From: Marinobacter sp. CHS3-4
Lineage (GTDB): Bacteria > Pseudomonadota > Gammaproteobacteria > Pseudomonadales > Oleiphilaceae
Assembly (NCBI RefSeq): GCF_030053415.1
Contig: NZ_JASGBJ010000001.1
Span: forward strand, 1,116,001 to 1,180,000
Direction: 5' to 3'
Length of the DNA: 64,000 bases
Part shown: in pieces, positions 61,990 to 64,000 of the stretch
How positions within the stretch are numbered: the stretch's first letter is position 1
How the letters are laid out: each line of letters opens with the position of its first letter
Program-made: the position numbers and the translations under genes
The notes under the pieces: generated by a model
What the model was told of the DNA's origin: nothing
Database searches by the model: none
Seen by the model: only the letters and a program-made list of their open reading frames with translations

Positions 61990-62646
61990 TCAGGCGACGC
62001 GTTCTCCCAACATGGAGGTGTACGCATCAATGCCCAGGAAGGGCGTGTGTTTTATTTCTCGCATCTTCAATCCAGCCTCTTCCATGTACCGCTGATAGTC
62101 GTAGACCGGGTGTATCTCCGCCCCCGTGGTGGCCCAGAAGATCAGAATGGCGGTGTACCAGTAGGCTTGTTTGAAGAGCTTGGCCAGAGGATTTCCCTGG
62201 GGATAGGCGAAATCGCTGATGACCACATGGCCGTTTACCCGCGTCAGCTTGATCAGGTGTTCCAGCAGAGTTGGCACCATGTTGCGTGGAAACAGGTTGA
62301 AGAAGAAATTGCCGGTAACCATGTCGTATTCGCCGAACTCTTCGACTTTGAAAATGTCGGCGTGGATGATGCGAATGTCCAGGTCTTTGCCGGTTCGTTC
62401 AACGGCCTCACGGAATTTTTTAAGCATTGCTTCGGACAGGTCCACGACGGTCACCCTGGCACCCTGTTCCGCTGCGTAGATGGCTTCCTTACCATGCCCG
62501 ACGCCAGCAAACAGCACCTTGTCACCCGGTTTCAGCCAGGGCTTTTTCAGCATGCTGCATTTACATTTGTAGATGGAGTTACCTGCAAAGACCCAGCTTA
62601 ACGCATCGTAAACCGGACCCATTAACCAATACTTGTCCTTACTCAT
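61990..62646 (-). CDS. Class I SAM-dependent methyltransferase
   Basis: The 218-residue protein has motif I VLFAGVGHGKEAIYAAEQGA (about 44-63), post-I VTVVDLSEAML near 66-76 and motif II FGEYDMVTGNFFFNLFP near 103-119. This is a Rossmann methyltransferase with a hydrophobic C-terminal half (YWYTAILIFWATTG), possibly membrane-associated. The substrate may be a lipid or quinone. It is first in a two-gene unit with the Nudix hydrolase. Confidence 0.8.
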   Translation of the reverse strand: MSKDKYWLMGPVYDALSWVFAGNSIYKCKCSMLKKPWLKPGDKVLFAGVGHGKEAIYAAEQGARVTVVDLSEAMLKKFREAVERTGKDLDIRIIHADIFKVEEFGEYDMVTGNFFFNLFPRNMVPTLLEHLIKLTRVNGHVVISDFAYPQGNPLAKLFKQAYWYTAILIFWATTGAEIHPVYDYQRYMEEAGLKMREIKHTPFLGIDAYTSMLGERVA

Positions 62647-62765
62647 CCTGCTGCCATTCCTTATCTGATGCGTTTTGAAGGGCAGAACGATAGCACTGTT
62701 TTGTTGCTTGGCTCGTTGCGTGGTCGCTCAAAAAAACAAAACGTCTGTAAATTTTTTGTCGCAGG

Positions 62766-62969
62766 TCACAGCTCTATAAACCTGGGTACCAGCATTAACC
62801 CAATGCCGACTGCCAGCATTTCCCAGACGCTGCTCGCCAGGTAGGGGTATAAGAGCATCGCTATACCGCAGTAGCGGGCAACGATGTTCTGTTTTCTTCG
62901 CCCGTACATAAAATAGCCGAATCCAATGCTGCCAAAAATCAGCGCCAGGAATAGTTCAGCGGTTTCCAT
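62766..62969 (-). CDS. Small two-helix membrane protein
   Basis: The 67-residue protein has two transmembrane segments (about 5-20 and 32-58) with a basic loop YGRRKQN between them. This is typical of small, widespread amino-terminally acidic membrane proteins in gammaproteobacteria. Function is unknown. It lies 119 bp upstream of the methyltransferase start on the same strand. Confidence 0.6.
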   Translation of the reverse strand: METAELFLALIFGSIGFGYFMYGRRKQNIVARYCGIAMLLYPYLASSVWEMLAVGIGLMLVPRFIEL

Positions 62970-63080
62970 GCCGTTCGGTCCTGCGGTCAGTGTGGTTAAT
63001 TCTGTATGTCAGAATAGTCGGAATCTGAGGAACGACACTGTGAAGAGGGTGCAGGTTTTGGAAAGTGCAGACTACTAAAC

Positions 63081-63109
63081 GAAAAAAGGCAGCCCGAAGG
63101 CTGCCTTTT
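63081..63109 (-). terminator. Rho-independent terminator of the cold-shock gene
   Basis: GGCAGCC (63088-63094), CGAA loop and GGCTGCC (63099-63105) form a seven-pair stem. It is followed on the minus strand by six T residues (complement of 63082-63087). Confidence 0.85.
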
Positions 63110-63132
63110 CTATCAAACGTTTTGGCTGTTAT

Positions 63133-63339
63133 TTACAGGCCAATAACGTTCTCTGCCTGAGGGCCTTTCTGGCCTTCAGTTACGGTGAACTCAACTTGCT
63201 GGCCTTCGGCCAGTGTCTTGAATCCGCCGCCTTGAATAGCGCTGTAGTGAACGAATACGTCCGCACCGCCTTCACGAGTGATAAAACCAAAACCTTTTGC
63301 TTCGTTGAAGAACTTAACGTTGCCGGTAACTGTAGACAT
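63133..63339 (-). CDS. Cold-shock domain protein (CspA family)
   Basis: The 68-residue OB-fold RNA chaperone has RNP1 KGFGFI (about residues 15-20) and RNP2 DVFVHYSAI (about 27-35). The start [11 protein letters not shown] is at 63339, where AGGAT lies about eight bases upstream, so the longer reading to 63363 is not used. The 229-bp gap upstream may contain the long, structured leader typical of cold-shock genes. Several members are not cold-induced, so regulation is open. Confidence 0.9.
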   Translation of the reverse strand: MSTVTGNVKFFNEAKGFGFITREGGADVFVHYSAIQGGGFKTLAEGQQVEFTVTEGQKGPQAENVIGL

Positions 63340-63568
63340 AATAAATATCCTGATATTAATCAATTAGATGCTGCCGGAAGATCTTTGTGATCTTGGGTCA
63401 GCGGTGTGCGGGAAAAAACGTGCAGGATCAAAAACAGGACAACAGGTTTTACAACGCTAAAGGTCTTATTCGTGAAATGCTTTGCTAAATCTTTCCAACG
63501 CGAAGAACAGTACGCTACTTAAGAGCCCCTGCATAGGAAAGATTCAACTATTTTCAAAAATAGGCGGC

Positions 63569-64000
63569 TCAGGCCTCTCTGAGCAATACGGCCGGATTAA
63601 GCCTCAATGCGTTCAGTGTGGGTAAAAGGCCGCCAAGCAAGGCCAGGGAGCTGACGATTCCGGCGACCAGCGCGCCAATCCACCAGAGATCCGCAGCGGG
63701 TAGCTTCAATGCCATTTCCGCTACGGGCAGGGCGATCAGCGCTCCGAGTGCTGTCGCAAATACGGTTGCCAGAAGGGTAAGCAGCCCGGTTTCCAGCAAC
63801 ATGGATTGCCGTATCGCCTGATGTCTGGCACCCAGGCAATGAAGCAGGTTCGCTTCATAAAGCTGCCGTCGACGGCTGACACTCACCACGCTGGATAACA
63901 CCAGCAGGCTGGCCATCAGGCTGACAGACGCTACCGCAGCCAGGCCTGCAGCAGCCTTGTTCAGCAGGCTGCCAGCGGTTTCCAGCCAGTCGGCGGTACG
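63569..64000 (-). CDS. FtsX-like ABC transporter permease, C-terminal part
   Basis: The 143 codons present run in from beyond the window edge and stop at 63569. They contain three helices of an FtsX/MacB-type permease domain, in order: ASVSLMASLLVLSSVVSV, then the cytoplasmic loop RRRQLYEANLLHCLGARHQA with an essential coupling helix, TLLATVFATALGALIALPVAE, and the last helix ending TLNALRLNPAVLLREA. This end fits YbbP/SalY-type exporters of lipid- or peptide-like compounds. An ABC ATPase partner should lie outside the window. Confidence 0.8.
   Translation of the reverse strand, partial: RTADWLETAGSLLNKAAAGLAAVASVSLMASLLVLSSVVSVSRRRQLYEANLLHCLGARHQAIRQSMLLETGLLTLLATVFATALGALIALPVAEMALKLPAADLWWIGALVAGIVSSLALLGGLLPTLNALRLNPAVLLREA

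Overview
The window looks like a chromosomal segment of a marine, hydrocarbon- and lipid-using gammaproteobacterium, most likely Marinobacter or a near relative. This is inferred from gene content: a MalT/AlkS-type LuxR regulator beside a DUF6160 surface protein, aromatic meta-cleavage genes, two acyl-CoA synthetases, paired phosphate transporters, a DUF1631-GGDEF-EAL protein and an orphan PEP-CTERM protein. Base composition is moderate to high GC and gene density is about 90%. I see no rRNA, tRNA, insertion sequence, integrase, phage gene or CRISPR array.

Layout. 1-1949 (-): a split PEP-synthase-like pair, with the phosphohistidine subunit first and an ATP-binding subunit cut by the window edge. 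2168-4233 (-): cytochrome c lipoprotein, small porin, and an XRE/DUF2975 pair. 4480-9097: large LuxR regulator, DUF6160 protein, DUF2238 membrane protein. 9119-16697: a TetR-controlled aromatic catabolic cluster (flavin hydroxylase, extradiol dioxygenase, FAH-family hydrolase, acyl-CoA synthetase, MDR oxidoreductase) with near-identical palindromic operators at 9827 and 11545. 16791-20950: a small His-rich secreted protein, a BaeSR-like two-component system and a DUF1996 lipoprotein. These share a palindromic promoter motif, and the segment is bounded by a 26-bp imperfect direct repeat.

20954-30764: a four-helix membrane protein, a long-chain acyl-CoA synthetase with a divergent AraC regulator, a zinc-ribbon-like microprotein, DUF2238 and DUF4112 proteins, an SlyD-type isomerase, a transglutaminase-like protein and a lipoprotein with seven BIG2 repeats. 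31009-36333: a broken porin gene, an alpha/beta hydrolase, a diguanylate cyclase, the RNA ligase-like phosphodiesterase ThpR, a decapitated bcp peroxiredoxin relic, a small exported protein and the PEP-CTERM protein. 36451-51155: the GGDEF-EAL protein, a 663-residue protein with a possible papain-like triad, Pit and Na/Pi transporters, a GCS2 ligase overlapping an M14 deacylase, and a P-type ATPase lacking the usual Ca2+ ligands.

51277-64000: esterase, MBL hydrolase, exported rhodanese, SLC13 transporter, ferric-reductase-like protein followed by an overlapping 35-codon membrane ORF, DUF4124-metallopeptidase, methyltransferases, an outer-membrane barrel gene plus the relic 3' end of a second copy, an XRE/MmyB regulator with an operator palindrome, a Nudix hydrolase, cold-shock protein and the C-terminus of an ABC permease. 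Two genes and several relics described here are too short or too damaged to appear in a simple ORF list. They were read directly from the bases: the partial ATP-binding subunit at 1-306, the membrane ORF at 56695-56802, the OMP relic at 59947 and the porin pseudogene tail at 31343-31417.
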